Shown piece by piece: positions 9,731 through 19,697 of a DNA stretch of 64,000 nucleotides. The notes under the pieces were generated by a model. It was given only the letters and a program-made list of their open reading frames with translations, was not told the origin of the DNA and did no database searches. A program made the translations under genes and the position numbers. Within the stretch, counting starts at the first letter, position 1, and each line of letters starts with the position of its first letter. Source of the DNA: an uncultured Clostridia bacterium (GTDB taxonomy: Bacteria; Bacillota; Clostridia; TANB77; CAG-508); NCBI GenBank assembly GCA_934130085.1, contig CAKOXK010000009.1, forward strand, positions 1 through 64,000, in the 5' to 3' direction.

Positions 9731-10777
9731 ATGCAGAAAATAGATTTAAATAGCAAAAAAATTTTGATAACAGGAGTAGCAGGATTCATAGGTTCAAATT
9801 TAGCAAAAAAAATACTAAAGGAATTTAATGTAAAAAAAGTTGTTGGAATTGATAATTTAAACGATTATTATGATGTAAAAATTAAAGAATATAGATTAAA
9901 AGATCTTGAAGAGCATGAAAAGTTTGAATTTATAAAAGGAAATTTAGCAGACAAGAAACTAATAACAAATATATTTAATGAATTTAAACCTGATATTGTA
10001 GTCAACTTAGGAGCACAAGCGGGAGTTAGATATAGTATTACAAATCCTGATACATATATTGAGTCAAATATAATAGGTTTTTATAATATTCTTGAAGGAT
10101 GCAGAAATAATCCTGTGGAACATTTAGTATATGCATCTAGCTCATCTGTATACGGAAGTAATAAAAAAGTTCCATATTCTACTGATGATAAAGTTGACAA
10201 TCCAGTCTCATTATATGCTGCAACAAAGAAGTCAAACGAATTATTAGCCCATGCATATTCGAAGTTATATAATATTCCATCAACGGGACTAAGATTTTTC
10301 ACGGTTTATGGTCCAGCGGGCAGACCTGACATGGCTTATTTTGGATTTACCAATAAATTAATAAAAGGCGAGAAAATAAAAATATTTAATTACGGAAATT
10401 GTAAAAGGGACTTTACATATATTGATGATATTGTCGAAGGAATCACAAGGGTAATGCAGGGTGCTCCAGAAAAGAAGAATGGTGAAGATGGATTACCAAT
10501 ACCACCATACGCAATATATAATATTGGAAATGGACATCCTGAAAATTTACTTGACTTTGTAAAAATATTACAGGAGGAATTAATAAGAGCAAAGGTATTA
10601 CCTGAAGATTATGATTTTGAAAGCCATACAGAATTAGTTCCAATGCAACCTGGAGATGTTCCAATAACATTTGCAGAAACAAGTGCATTAGAAAGAGATT
10701 ATGGCTACAGGCCAAATACTGATTTAAGAACGGGCTTAAGAAAATTTGCAGAATGGTATAAGGAGTTTTATAAGTAA
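9731..10777 (+). CDS. NAD-dependent epimerase, probable UDP-glucuronate 4-epimerase
   Basis: Extended short-chain dehydrogenase with GVAGFIGSN near the N-terminus, the SSSSVYG catalytic region, the YAATKKSNE catalytic YxxxK, and LRFFTVYGPAGRPDMAYF. The IDNLNDYYDVKIKEYRL stretch is typical of CapI/LspL-type UDP-GlcA to UDP-GalA epimerases. Together with Ugd it would make UDP-galacturonate. 348 aa. Its stop overlaps the next start by one base (TAATG). AGAGGAAG lies upstream of the ATG. Confidence 0.88.
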   Translation: MQKIDLNSKKILITGVAGFIGSNLAKKILKEFNVKKVVGIDNLNDYYDVKIKEYRLKDLEEHEKFEFIKGNLADKKLITNIFNEFKPDIVVNLGAQAGVRYSITNPDTYIESNIIGFYNILEGCRNNPVEHLVYASSSSVYGSNKKVPYSTDDKVDNPVSLYAATKKSNELLAHAYSKLYNIPSTGLRFFTVYGPAGRPDMAYFGFTNKLIKGEKIKIFNYGNCKRDFTYIDDIVEGITRVMQGAPEKKNGEDGLPIPPYAIYNIGNGHPENLLDFVKILQEELIRAKVLPEDYDFESHTELVPMQPGDVPITFAETSALERDYGYRPNTDLRTGLRKFAEWYKEFYK

Positions 10778-11895
10778 TGAAAATTGCAATGATTGGACAT
10801 AAAAGAATTCCATCAAGAGAAGGAGGAGTTGAAATAGTAGTAGAAGAGCTTTCAACTAGGCTTGTTAAAGATGGGAATAAAGTAGTTGCATATAATAGAA
10901 AAGGGAAAAACGTTCAAGACAAAAACGCAGATAGTCATCGAAAAAAGATAAAGGAATATAAGGGCGTAAAAATTATTACAATACCTACTATTAATAAAAA
11001 GGGAATAGACGCTTTTTTATATAGTTTTTTTGCTAGCGTAAGAGCTTTATTTGGTAACTATGATGTTTTACATTATCATGCAGAGGGCTCTTGTGCTATG
11101 CTTTGGCTTCCACATCTATTTCACAAAAAGATTGTTGTAACAATACATGGACTAGATTGGCAAAGAGCTAAGTGGGGAGGATTCGCAACAAAGTACATTA
11201 AATTTGGTGAAAAATGTGCAGCTAAATATGCAGATGAAATCATTGTTTTATCAGAAAATGTAAGAAAGTACTTCAAAGATACATATAACAGAGAGACAAT
11301 CTTTATACCAAATGGTGTAGAAAATCCAATTATCAGAGAACCGAAAATTATAACAGAGAAATATGGAATAAACAAAGGAAACTATATTTTGTTTCTAGCT
11401 AGAATTGTTCCAGAAAAAGGCTTAGATGATCTGATAGACGCATACAAGAAAATTAAAACAGATAAGAAGCTTGTAATTGCAGGTGGAGCAAGTCACACAA
11501 ATGATTATTTAGAACATATAAAAAATAAGGTAAAAGATGATGAAAATATTATCATGACAGGATTTGTTCAAGGAGAAGAACTAGAAGAATTATATAGTAA
11601 CTCATATTTATATTGTCTACCAAGTCATATAGAAGGAATGCCAATATCTCTATTAGAAGCAATGAGCTATGGAGTAAATTGCTTGGTAAGTGATATTGAA
11701 GAAAACACACAGGTAACAGATGAATATGCAACTACATTCAAAACGGGGAATGTAGAAGACTTACAAGAGAAATTGCAAGAATGCTTAAATGAAAAAAACA
11801 GAAGGAACACTGAAGAAATACAGAAGTACGTATTAAAAAAGTATAACTGGGATGATATAGTAAAAGAGACAGAAAGGGTATATTCAAAGAAATGA
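10777..11895 (+). CDS. Glycosyltransferase family 4 (DUF1972-type N-terminus)
   Basis: Cytoplasmic GT-B transferase adding a sugar to the growing repeat unit. The N-terminus MKIAMIGHKRIPSREGGVE with VVEELSTRLV matches the DUF1972 group that includes capsule rhamnosyltransferases; the C-terminal half has LARIVPEKGLDDLI and the donor-binding SHIEGMPISLLEAM (E-x7-E). 372 aa. It is translationally coupled to the epimerase gene. Sugar specificity cannot be read from the sequence. Confidence 0.85.
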   Translation: MKIAMIGHKRIPSREGGVEIVVEELSTRLVKDGNKVVAYNRKGKNVQDKNADSHRKKIKEYKGVKIITIPTINKKGIDAFLYSFFASVRALFGNYDVLHYHAEGSCAMLWLPHLFHKKIVVTIHGLDWQRAKWGGFATKYIKFGEKCAAKYADEIIVLSENVRKYFKDTYNRETIFIPNGVENPIIREPKIITEKYGINKGNYILFLARIVPEKGLDDLIDAYKKIKTDKKLVIAGGASHTNDYLEHIKNKVKDDENIIMTGFVQGEELEELYSNSYLYCLPSHIEGMPISLLEAMSYGVNCLVSDIEENTQVTDEYATTFKTGNVEDLQEKLQECLNEKNRRNTEEIQKYVLKKYNWDDIVKETERVYSKK

Positions 11896-11988
11896 AAAAT
11901 ACTTTTTATCATGTTGAAGGATTTGAATCTGCTAGTTAAAATAGAAAATTTGGAGAGTGGTTGATACTACCTAAGAAAGAAGAAAAAG

Positions 11989-13236
11989 ATGAAAATATTA
12001 CTAGTTAATTATAGATATTTTATTTCTGGTGGACCAGAAAAATATATGTTTAATATAAAAAGAAAACTTGAAGAGGAGGGACATGAGGTAATTCCATTTT
12101 CAATTAAATCCTCTAAGAATGTTAGAAGCAAATATGAAAAATATTTTGCTGATCCAATAGGAAAACAAGACTGTGCTTACTACAATGAATTTAAAAAGAC
12201 ACCTAAGGCCATTATAGATATGATTGGAAGAAGCATATATTCTTTTAATGTTGAAAGAAAAATTAAAAAAGAAATTAAAGACACAAACCCAGATCTTGTG
12301 TATGTGTTACACTATGTAAACAAATTGTCGCCTAGTGTAATAGTTGGAGCCAAGAAAATGAATAAACCTGTAGTGCTAAGACTTTCTGATTTCTTTTTAA
12401 TGTGTCCTAGATTTGATTTTTTATACAATAATAATGTGTGCGAGGAATGCTTAAATAAAGGATACAAATCATGTATACAAAAAAGATGTGTCAAGAATTC
12501 AGCTTTTGCATCAATAATAAGGGTTATTTCAATGAAAATTCATAAAAAAATAGGTATATATAAAAAAATAGATGCGTATATATGCCCAACAATGTTCTTA
12601 AAAGAAAAGTTAGAAAAAAACGGCTTTGAAAAGGAGAAGATTTTTAACGTTCCAACTTTTACATATATAGAAGATAATCAAGAGAACTATGTAGGTGATT
12701 ATGGATTATACTATGGTAGAATTACTCCTGAAAAAGGTGTTGAGTATGTAATTAAAGCATACGAGAAACTTGGAGATAAATATAAGCTTATAGTTACAGG
12801 GGATGATACAACTCAAGAAGCATTACGTTTAAAGAAATATGTAGAAGAACATAAAATAAACAACATAAAATTTACTGGCTTTAAAACTGGTAATGAATTA
12901 AAAGAAATAATAAAAAAGTCAAGATTTGTCATGGTTCCATCTATATGGTATGAGAATTTACCAAACACAATATTGGAGTCATTTGCAAATAAGAAGCCAG
13001 TAATTGCAAGTGATATCGGAAGTCTTAAAGATACAATTAAAGATGGAGAAAATGGATACAAGTTTAAGCCAAAAGATAGTGATTCATTGATTGAAAAAAT
13101 TATTCTTATGAATAATGATGAAGACGTAAGAAAATTAGGAGAGAATGCATACAATACAGCAAGAACAACATATTCAATTGATAATCATTATAACAAATTA
13201 ATGAAAATATTTAAAAATTTGATTGGAGAAAAATAA
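11989..13236 (+). CDS. Glycosyltransferase family 4
   Basis: GT-B fold transferase of 415 aa. It begins MKILLVNYRYFISGGPEKYM with the glycine-rich acceptor loop and has YYGRITPEKGVEYVIKAY, then IWYENLPNTILESFANKKPV, the family-4 donor motif. A Cys cluster in the middle (MCPRF, VCEECLNKGYKSCIQKRC, about residues 138-165) may bind metal. Similar transferases with this Cys insertion are common in capsule loci. A 93-nt gap separates it from the previous gene; the ribosome site is weak. Confidence 0.82.
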   Translation: MKILLVNYRYFISGGPEKYMFNIKRKLEEEGHEVIPFSIKSSKNVRSKYEKYFADPIGKQDCAYYNEFKKTPKAIIDMIGRSIYSFNVERKIKKEIKDTNPDLVYVLHYVNKLSPSVIVGAKKMNKPVVLRLSDFFLMCPRFDFLYNNNVCEECLNKGYKSCIQKRCVKNSAFASIIRVISMKIHKKIGIYKKIDAYICPTMFLKEKLEKNGFEKEKIFNVPTFTYIEDNQENYVGDYGLYYGRITPEKGVEYVIKAYEKLGDKYKLIVTGDDTTQEALRLKKYVEEHKINNIKFTGFKTGNELKEIIKKSRFVMVPSIWYENLPNTILESFANKKPVIASDIGSLKDTIKDGENGYKFKPKDSDSLIEKIILMNNDEDVRKLGENAYNTARTTYSIDNHYNKLMKIFKNLIGEK

Positions 13237-13237
13237 G

Positions 13238-14410
13238 ATGTCAGAAAAGAAATTAAATGGAACAGTAATAGTTACATATAGATGTAATGCAAGATGTACA
13301 ATGTGCAATAGATATAAAGCACCTTCAAAACCAGAAGAAGAAATATCAATAGAAACAATAAAAAAATTACCTAAAATGTATTTTACTAATATTACAGGGG
13401 GAGAACCTTTTATAAGAGAGGATTTAGCTGATATAGTAAGAGAATTATATAAGAAATCAGATAGAATTGTTATTTCTACAAATGGTTTCTTCACTGATAG
13501 AATTTTAAAACTTTGCGAAGAATTTCCTAATGTAGGAATTAGAATTTCAATTGAAGGTCTTGAACAAACAAATAATGAAATAAGAGGTTTGCAAGATGGC
13601 TTTAATAGAGGATATACTACACTAAAAAAATTAGTTGAAATGAAGCATCCTGATGTTGGCTTTGGAATGACAGTTCAAGATAAAAATGCAAAGGATTTAG
13701 TTGCTTTATATGATTTATCAAATAAAATGGGAATGGAATTTGCAACAGCCTCATTACATAATAGTTTCTACTTTGTAGAAGCTAAGAATATAATTCATGA
13801 TAGGCCAATGGTTGCTAAAAACTTTGAAGATTTAATAAATGAGTTATTAGCATCAAAGTCACCTAAAAAATGGTTCAGAGCTTATTTTAACCATGGACTA
13901 ATTAATTACATATATGGACAACCAAGATTATTACCATGTGATATGGCTTTCGATACATTCTTTATAGATCCTTATGGTGATGTTATGCCATGTAATGGTA
14001 CAAAATGCAAAGAAGTAATGGGCAATTTAAATGAAAAGTCATGGGATGAATTATGGAACTCTGAACAAGCAGAAAAAGTAAGGAATGTAGTTAGACACTG
14101 TAATAGAAACTGCTGGATGATAGGATCAGTATCACCAGCAATGCATAAATATATATGGAAACCAGTTTGGTGGGTTATAAGGCATAAGGCAAAATTTTGG
14201 ACAAAGAAAAAATATTCTATGTATGAATTAAAAATATGCAGAGATTATAGAGATGGTAAAGTTACAAAAGAGGAATTAGACAAACTATCAACATGTGATA
14301 TGAATGCAACTATTGATAACGGATTATCTGAAGCATCAAAAGAACAATTAAAATTTAAATCAGGAGAAGAAATTGTTGATGCGGATATAAAAAAACAATT
14401 GATGAATTAA
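13238..14410 (+). CDS. Radical SAM/SPASM-type protein in the exopolysaccharide locus
   Basis: The N-terminal CNARCTMC is the CxxxCxxC [4Fe-4S]/SAM motif, followed by ITGGEPF. The C-terminal part has spaced cysteines (LLPCDMAF, VMPCNGTKC, HCNRNCW) like a SPASM domain holding further clusters. ATG 13238 was chosen because GGAG at 13225-13228 precedes it; an in-frame TTG at 13223 lies inside the previous gene. 390 aa. It sits between glycosyltransferase and polymerase genes, so it may modify the glycan or a linked peptide. The true substrate is unknown. Confidence 0.8.
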   Translation: MSEKKLNGTVIVTYRCNARCTMCNRYKAPSKPEEEISIETIKKLPKMYFTNITGGEPFIREDLADIVRELYKKSDRIVISTNGFFTDRILKLCEEFPNVGIRISIEGLEQTNNEIRGLQDGFNRGYTTLKKLVEMKHPDVGFGMTVQDKNAKDLVALYDLSNKMGMEFATASLHNSFYFVEAKNIIHDRPMVAKNFEDLINELLASKSPKKWFRAYFNHGLINYIYGQPRLLPCDMAFDTFFIDPYGDVMPCNGTKCKEVMGNLNEKSWDELWNSEQAEKVRNVVRHCNRNCWMIGSVSPAMHKYIWKPVWWVIRHKAKFWTKKKYSMYELKICRDYRDGKVTKEELDKLSTCDMNATIDNGLSEASKEQLKFKSGEEIVDADIKKQLMN

Positions 14411-14425
14411 AATCTTGGAGAGAAA

Positions 14426-15550
14426 ATGAAAATCAAGAAAGAGAATTTATATTATATTTATGTTCTTATAATGACATTTCTATTTTATATAAGATTTTTT
14501 AAAATAGAAAGCAAAATAATAAATATAGGAATATATATGCTAATGACAGTAGCGTTAGTGTGTTTCACAGTATATTATATATTTCAGAAGGACAAAATTA
14601 GAGATAAAATACTCCATACGGCTGTACTTCTGCTAATGATATTTATATATTACATAAGTAGAATGCAATACGAATATTTACTATTTACAGCATTAGCCCT
14701 TTTAGGAGTAAGAAACAAGTCTTTTAATAAAATTGCAAAAATATTTTTTTATGTATACTTAGTATGTATTATTTCAACATTTTTACTTTGTCTATTAGGA
14801 ATTAGAGAAGATATGATATACACTAAGATAAGTAGTGGAAAAGAAATTCAACTTCATAGTTTAGGGTTTCCAACAGGAAATAATTTCTTTGCAATGTTAT
14901 TTATATTGTATGTATCACTTATATATTATAAATATGAGAAAATAAATTATATTCACCTTGTTGGCTTAGAAATAATTAATATACTTTTCTATTTTGTTTT
15001 TTATGCGAGAACAGGTTTTATACTAAACACAATATTAATAATTGGTACGTTCTGCTATAAATATATAAAAAGTGAAAACAAAGTAAGAAAGATGATATCT
15101 ACAGCAGAGATATTTGGTGTACCATTTATGTTTTTATTTACATACATATTTTCAACTAAATTATTAGGGAGCAATATACAGATAATAACCGATAAAATTG
15201 TAAGTGATAGACTAAAGATAGCAAGTATATATTTTAAGGTTTTTCCAATTAAAATATTTCAGAATACATTTCACTATATTGGAGATTTACCAGTTGACAA
15301 TTTGTATGCCTTTGTTCTTTGCGCATTTGGAGTAGGGTTTGCTGTAGCAATTACATATATATATGTAAAAACGATGATAAAGCTATATAAAAGAAAAAAA
15401 TATTTTATAATGTTTATTATTACTTTATTTGTTTTATATGCATATTCAGAAAAATTCTTTATAAACGCATTCAGAAATCCTACAATATTTCTATTAGGAA
15501 TTGGTTTATTTAAAAAGAATACTATGATTGAAGAGGAGCAACTTAAATGA
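14426..15550 (+). CDS. Wzy-like polysaccharide polymerase
   Basis: Integral membrane protein of 374 aa with about ten predicted hydrophobic segments and a short extracellular loop region near residues 130-160. It has no recognisable soluble domain. Its position beside a flippase gene and glycosyltransferases suggests it polymerises repeat units on the outer face of the membrane. GGAG precedes the ATG. It overlaps the next gene by 4 nt (ATGA). The assignment rests on topology and neighbours. Confidence 0.65.
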   Translation: MKIKKENLYYIYVLIMTFLFYIRFFKIESKIINIGIYMLMTVALVCFTVYYIFQKDKIRDKILHTAVLLLMIFIYYISRMQYEYLLFTALALLGVRNKSFNKIAKIFFYVYLVCIISTFLLCLLGIREDMIYTKISSGKEIQLHSLGFPTGNNFFAMLFILYVSLIYYKYEKINYIHLVGLEIINILFYFVFYARTGFILNTILIIGTFCYKYIKSENKVRKMISTAEIFGVPFMFLFTYIFSTKLLGSNIQIITDKIVSDRLKIASIYFKVFPIKIFQNTFHYIGDLPVDNLYAFVLCAFGVGFAVAITYIYVKTMIKLYKRKKYFIMFIITLFVLYAYSEKFFINAFRNPTIFLLGIGLFKKNTMIEEEQLK

Positions 15551-16509
15551 AAAGTATAATAATAGTAGGTTGTTATTTTGGTCAAAAAAGAAAGGACTAC
15601 AAAACATGGCTTAAAAGTTGTGAGTACAATAAAACAGTAGACTGGATTATATTTTCAGATAGTGACTGGGGACAACTTCCTAAGAATGTAAAAGTGATTT
15701 ATAAAACATTTGAGGAAATAAAGAAAGAAATACAGTCAAAATTTAATTTTAAAATAACACTAAATACGCCATATAAATTATGCGATTATAAGCCGGCTTA
15801 TGGGTATATTTTTGAAGAATATACTTCTAAATACGATTTTTGGGGATATTGCGATTTTGATATGATTTTTGGAGATTTACGTCATTTCCTAACTGAAGAT
15901 GTTTTAGAGAAATATGACAAAATCTTAAAATTAGGCCATTTGTCTTTATATAAAAATTGCGGAAAAGATAATCAATTATTCATGAAGGAAGTATCAAAGG
16001 GTGCAGACTATAAAGAGGTTTTTACAACAAATGAAATAAAAGTGTTTGATGAAAAAGACGGAATAAATGATATATATATAAAACATAATAAAAAGATTTA
16101 TTATGAAGATATATTTATAGATTTAAGCAAGTTTAGTAAGGAAATTATTATTACTAAAAATCAAAGTACAAAAGAAAATTTCCCATATCAAACAGTTTTA
16201 TTTGATCATGGAAAATTGTTTTACTATTATATTAAAAATGGAGAGCCTAAAGAAAGAGAAATAATATATGTTCATTTTTCTGGAAAACTTTTTGATGCAA
16301 AGAGTGCAGAAAAGTTTGCCTTAACAAAAAATGGAATTGTAGAAATTAAGGAGAAACTTGACTGGCAAATATGTAAAAATAAATTTCTTTGGATGACTCT
16401 AAAGTTTAATTCTATAAGAAAAATAATATTTAAGGTAAAAAGAAAAATAAGAAAGATGATAAATAGGAGAATAGAGAATGAACTCAAAAAACAAAAAATT
16501 AGTAACTAA
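15547..16509 (+). CDS. Putative glycosyltransferase, DUF6625-like
   Basis: 320-aa soluble protein starting MKSIIIVGCYFGQKRKDYKTW. The segment WGYCDFDMIFGDLR contains a DxD-like DFD that could bind the metal-nucleotide sugar, as in the DUF6625 group found in capsule clusters. The last ~35 residues are very basic (RKIRKMINRRIENELKKQK), fitting contact with membrane lipids. It overlaps the previous gene by 4 nt and the next by 32 nt. The linkage it makes is unknown. Confidence 0.65.
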   Translation: MKSIIIVGCYFGQKRKDYKTWLKSCEYNKTVDWIIFSDSDWGQLPKNVKVIYKTFEEIKKEIQSKFNFKITLNTPYKLCDYKPAYGYIFEEYTSKYDFWGYCDFDMIFGDLRHFLTEDVLEKYDKILKLGHLSLYKNCGKDNQLFMKEVSKGADYKEVFTTNEIKVFDEKDGINDIYIKHNKKIYYEDIFIDLSKFSKEIIITKNQSTKENFPYQTVLFDHGKLFYYYIKNGEPKEREIIYVHFSGKLFDAKSAEKFALTKNGIVEIKEKLDWQICKNKFLWMTLKFNSIRKIIFKVKRKIRKMINRRIENELKKQKISN

Positions 16510-17893
16510 TACATTATTCTTTTTTATTGGTAATATAGGGTCAAAGTTTATTCAATTTGTTCTTGTACCACTTTACACATATACACTTACTACATCTGAA
16601 TACGGGATTACAGAGATTGTACTTACTGCAATTAACTTTTTACTTCCCATATTTTCACTTTCAATCGCAGATGGATTTTTACGTTTTGGTTTAAGTAAGG
16701 AATATAATAAAGATGAAATTACGACAACTTGTTTAAAGATTACAATGGTGGGAAGTTTAATTTCCATATTATGTACGCCATTAATAAAGATAAATGCAAC
16801 ATTGTGCAGGTATAGTATGTTTTTCTTAATAATACTTAATCTAAGAATGTACAGAGATCTACTATCAATAAGATTAAAAATTCTAGATAAAAATAAAATA
16901 TATGCAATCGATAGTATTTTGTATACGTTTGCTTTATGTTTATCAAATGTTATTCTATTAGTTGCACTAAAAAAGGGAATAAACGGATATTTTATATCGT
17001 ATGTAATTGCCAATCTTTTTTCTATAATTTTTTTGATTTGTAATTCAAAATATAATATTAGAAAATTAAAGGAAAAGAATAACAGAGAAACAACAATTAA
17101 GATAATAAAATACTCTTTGCCAATGATTATAAATGCAATTGCATGGTGGATTACTACTGCTGCAGATAAATTTATGTTGCAATATATGATGAATGATAGC
17201 GCAGTAGGAATTTATTCAATAGCAACAAAATTACCAACATTTGTTACAACATTTACAGGAGTATTTAATCAAGCATGGGTTATTTCTTCTGTAATAGAAT
17301 TCGATAACGAGAGAGAAAAAGCGTTTTATGCAGGAACATTCAAGAAATATGTAGGACTACTATTTTTAGGAACTTCTTTTATGATTTGTATTATAAAACC
17401 ATTTATAAAAGTTTATGTTAGTAATGAGTATTTTGAAGCTTGGAAATATGCACCAGTGTTATTAATGAGTGCAACAGCCTCGGGAATAGCTGCATTTATG
17501 GTAGGAATATATGCTGCATTCATGAAAAATATAAGTATTACGATAACAACTGTTATTGGTGGGGTGTTAAATATTATAATGAATTATTTCCTAATTAACA
17601 GAATAGGAATTATGGGTGCAGCAATTTCAACTTATGTTTCGTGGCTTATTATTGCCTTAATAAGAATTATTGACTCAAAAAAATTCTTTGACTTTGAAAT
17701 AAACATGAAGGAGCTAATTATATACAATATATTAATAATAATGCAAACAATAGGAATAGTTGCACTTAATAATTGGGCTGGGCAGATAATAGCAATAGCA
17801 ATATTTATGATATTCATTTCTGCAGAAAGAGAAACAATATCCGCAATTATAAATACTGTGAAAAATAAACTAAAAAGAAAAGAGAAAAAATGA
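16478..17893 (+). CDS. Wzx-like polysaccharide flippase
   Basis: 471-aa membrane protein of the oligosaccharide flippase/MATE-like family with 12-14 hydrophobic segments. It begins NTLFFFIGNIGSKFIQFVLVPL, the family's usual N-terminus, and has YGITEI and the mid-protein PMIINAIAWWITTAADKFML. It would flip lipid-linked repeat units across the membrane for the polymerase. AGGAG sits 8 nt before the ATG inside the end of the preceding gene. It overlaps the DUF1919 gene by 4 nt. Confidence 0.88.
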   Translation: MNSKNKKLVTNTLFFFIGNIGSKFIQFVLVPLYTYTLTTSEYGITEIVLTAINFLLPIFSLSIADGFLRFGLSKEYNKDEITTTCLKITMVGSLISILCTPLIKINATLCRYSMFFLIILNLRMYRDLLSIRLKILDKNKIYAIDSILYTFALCLSNVILLVALKKGINGYFISYVIANLFSIIFLICNSKYNIRKLKEKNNRETTIKIIKYSLPMIINAIAWWITTAADKFMLQYMMNDSAVGIYSIATKLPTFVTTFTGVFNQAWVISSVIEFDNEREKAFYAGTFKKYVGLLFLGTSFMICIIKPFIKVYVSNEYFEAWKYAPVLLMSATASGIAAFMVGIYAAFMKNISITITTVIGGVLNIIMNYFLINRIGIMGAAISTYVSWLIIALIRIIDSKKFFDFEINMKELIIYNILIIMQTIGIVALNNWAGQIIAIAIFMIFISAERETISAIINTVKNKLKRKEKK

Positions 17894-18528
17894 ATAAGTT
17901 AAAGAAAAAATATAGGGAAATTGTTAGAATTCCATTAAATATAAAAAACAGAAAAAGACTAAAAAACAAGGATTTTACAATAATTTCATCAAATTGCATT
18001 GGTGGAGTTATATATCACGAATTGGGTCAAGAATTTAAAAGCCCAACAATTAATATGTATATCAAGGCCAAAGATTTTATAAAGTTATGCAAAAACCTAA
18101 AGCAATACATGGACCATGATATTGAAGAAGTAGAACAGGCAGATTATAACTTTCCAGTTGCTAAGGTGGCAGATATTACGTTGTACTGTGTTCATTATAA
18201 GAACTTTGAGGAAGTGAAAGAAAAATGGAACAGCAGGAAGCAAAGAATTAATTATGATAATTTATATTATATAATGAGTGAACGCGATGAGTGCACAGAG
18301 GATGATATAAAGGCTTTTGATTCCTTAAAAAATAAGCATAAGGTTATATTTGTACACAGAACAATGCCTGATATAAAATCAGCGTATTACATTAAAGGAA
18401 CAGGAAATAAAGAAAAAGATAATGATATACATAAAGTTATTGGCTTAACAGCATATATAGGAAAATGGACAGGAAAAAGATACATAGACAAGTTTGATTA
18501 TGTTAAATTCCTTAATGAAAGAGGATGA
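17890..18528 (+). CDS. DUF1919 exopolysaccharide biosynthesis protein
   Basis: 212-aa protein whose core, SSNCIGGVIYHELGQEF then SPTINMYI, is the hallmark of DUF1919 proteins encoded in capsule clusters. Family members are thought to modify glycans but the reaction is not well defined. It is coupled to the flippase gene by ATGA and followed after 3 nt by a glycosyltransferase. The N-terminus is strongly basic. Confidence 0.8.
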   Translation: MNKLKKKYREIVRIPLNIKNRKRLKNKDFTIISSNCIGGVIYHELGQEFKSPTINMYIKAKDFIKLCKNLKQYMDHDIEEVEQADYNFPVAKVADITLYCVHYKNFEEVKEKWNSRKQRINYDNLYYIMSERDECTEDDIKAFDSLKNKHKVIFVHRTMPDIKSAYYIKGTGNKEKDNDIHKVIGLTAYIGKWTGKRYIDKFDYVKFLNERG

Positions 18529-18531
18529 AAG

Positions 18532-19680
18532 ATGAATATAACATTTATATGCGACTCATATTATCCATCAAAAGGTGGAGTACAAAATGTAACTAAATAT
18601 TTGGCAGAGGGATTAGCAAAAAACAAAGAAAATCATGTTGAAATTTTAACTTTAGGAAATGATGACGAAGAAAAAATCAATAATGTAAAAGTTAAAAGAT
18701 TTAAAATAAATAAAAATAAACTTAAAAAATATTATGGGGAAGTTAGACAACTTATAAATTATGCATTAAACAATAATTCGGATGTTACTATTTTCGAATG
18801 TGCTGAAACAATTACTTTTACTATTCTACTTCCATATATCAGCAAAATAAAAGGAAAAAAGATATTGCACACTCATGGATGCTATGGACTTACAATAAAA
18901 CCTTTTGACATCAGAGAAAATATAATAAAAACGTTTGGAAATACATTCAATTATTTATATTGGAACATTTATTATTATCCATTGTTCGTCAAAAGATATA
19001 TAAACGATTTTGATGCCTTAATAAGCTTACATGCAAAAGATAGTGGACTTAAATTTTTTAATAAAAACTTTTTTGGAAAAAAATATATATTAGGAAACGC
19101 AGCGGATGATATTTTTTTTACTGAAAACAATAAAGAATATGAAGAATTTAATTATATAACTGAAGCAGGAAAATACATAATAAATGTGTCCAATTATAGG
19201 AATATAAAAAATCAACTTGGAATAATCAAACAATATAATAAAGAACAAAGAGATTACAATATGGTGTTCATTGGAGCAAATGAAGGTAAGTATTATCAAA
19301 TAATTAAGAAATATGCAGATAAAACAAAGAGTGGAAGAATATTTGTGCTAAGTGGAATAGAAAGAAATAAGATTCCTTATTTGATAAAAAAAGCAGAAGT
19401 ATATGTTATCGGCAGTAAATATGAAGAGTTTTCAATATCGCTAATAGAGGCAATGGCTTTGGGAGTACCATTTGTAAGTACAAATGTTGGAAATGCTTCA
19501 GTATTACCAGGTGGAAAAGTAGTAGACAATTTTAAAGAATTAAATCAAACAATAGAAAGCATCTTGCAAAACAAAATATTACATGATAAACTCTCAAAAG
19601 AAGCAAAGGAATATGCCTATAAAAATTGTAAAATAAATCAATGTGTCGAAAAATTATATAAAATTATAAAAGATGTATGA
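18532..19680 (+). CDS. Glycosyltransferase family 4
   Basis: GT-B transferase of 382 aa. The N-terminus MNITFICDSYYPSKGGVQNVT has the typical acceptor-side loop; LHTHGCYGLT and YEEFSISLIEAMALGVPFVS (E-x7-E type) mark the C-terminal donor domain. AGAGGATGAAAG precedes the ATG. It belongs to the same packed operon. Sugar and linkage are unknown. Confidence 0.85.
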   Translation: MNITFICDSYYPSKGGVQNVTKYLAEGLAKNKENHVEILTLGNDDEEKINNVKVKRFKINKNKLKKYYGEVRQLINYALNNNSDVTIFECAETITFTILLPYISKIKGKKILHTHGCYGLTIKPFDIRENIIKTFGNTFNYLYWNIYYYPLFVKRYINDFDALISLHAKDSGLKFFNKNFFGKKYILGNAADDIFFTENNKEYEEFNYITEAGKYIINVSNYRNIKNQLGIIKQYNKEQRDYNMVFIGANEGKYYQIIKKYADKTKSGRIFVLSGIERNKIPYLIKKAEVYVIGSKYEEFSISLIEAMALGVPFVSTNVGNASVLPGGKVVDNFKELNQTIESILQNKILHDKLSKEAKEYAYKNCKINQCVEKLYKIIKDV

Positions 19681-19697
19681 ATAACAAAGGAGGAAAA

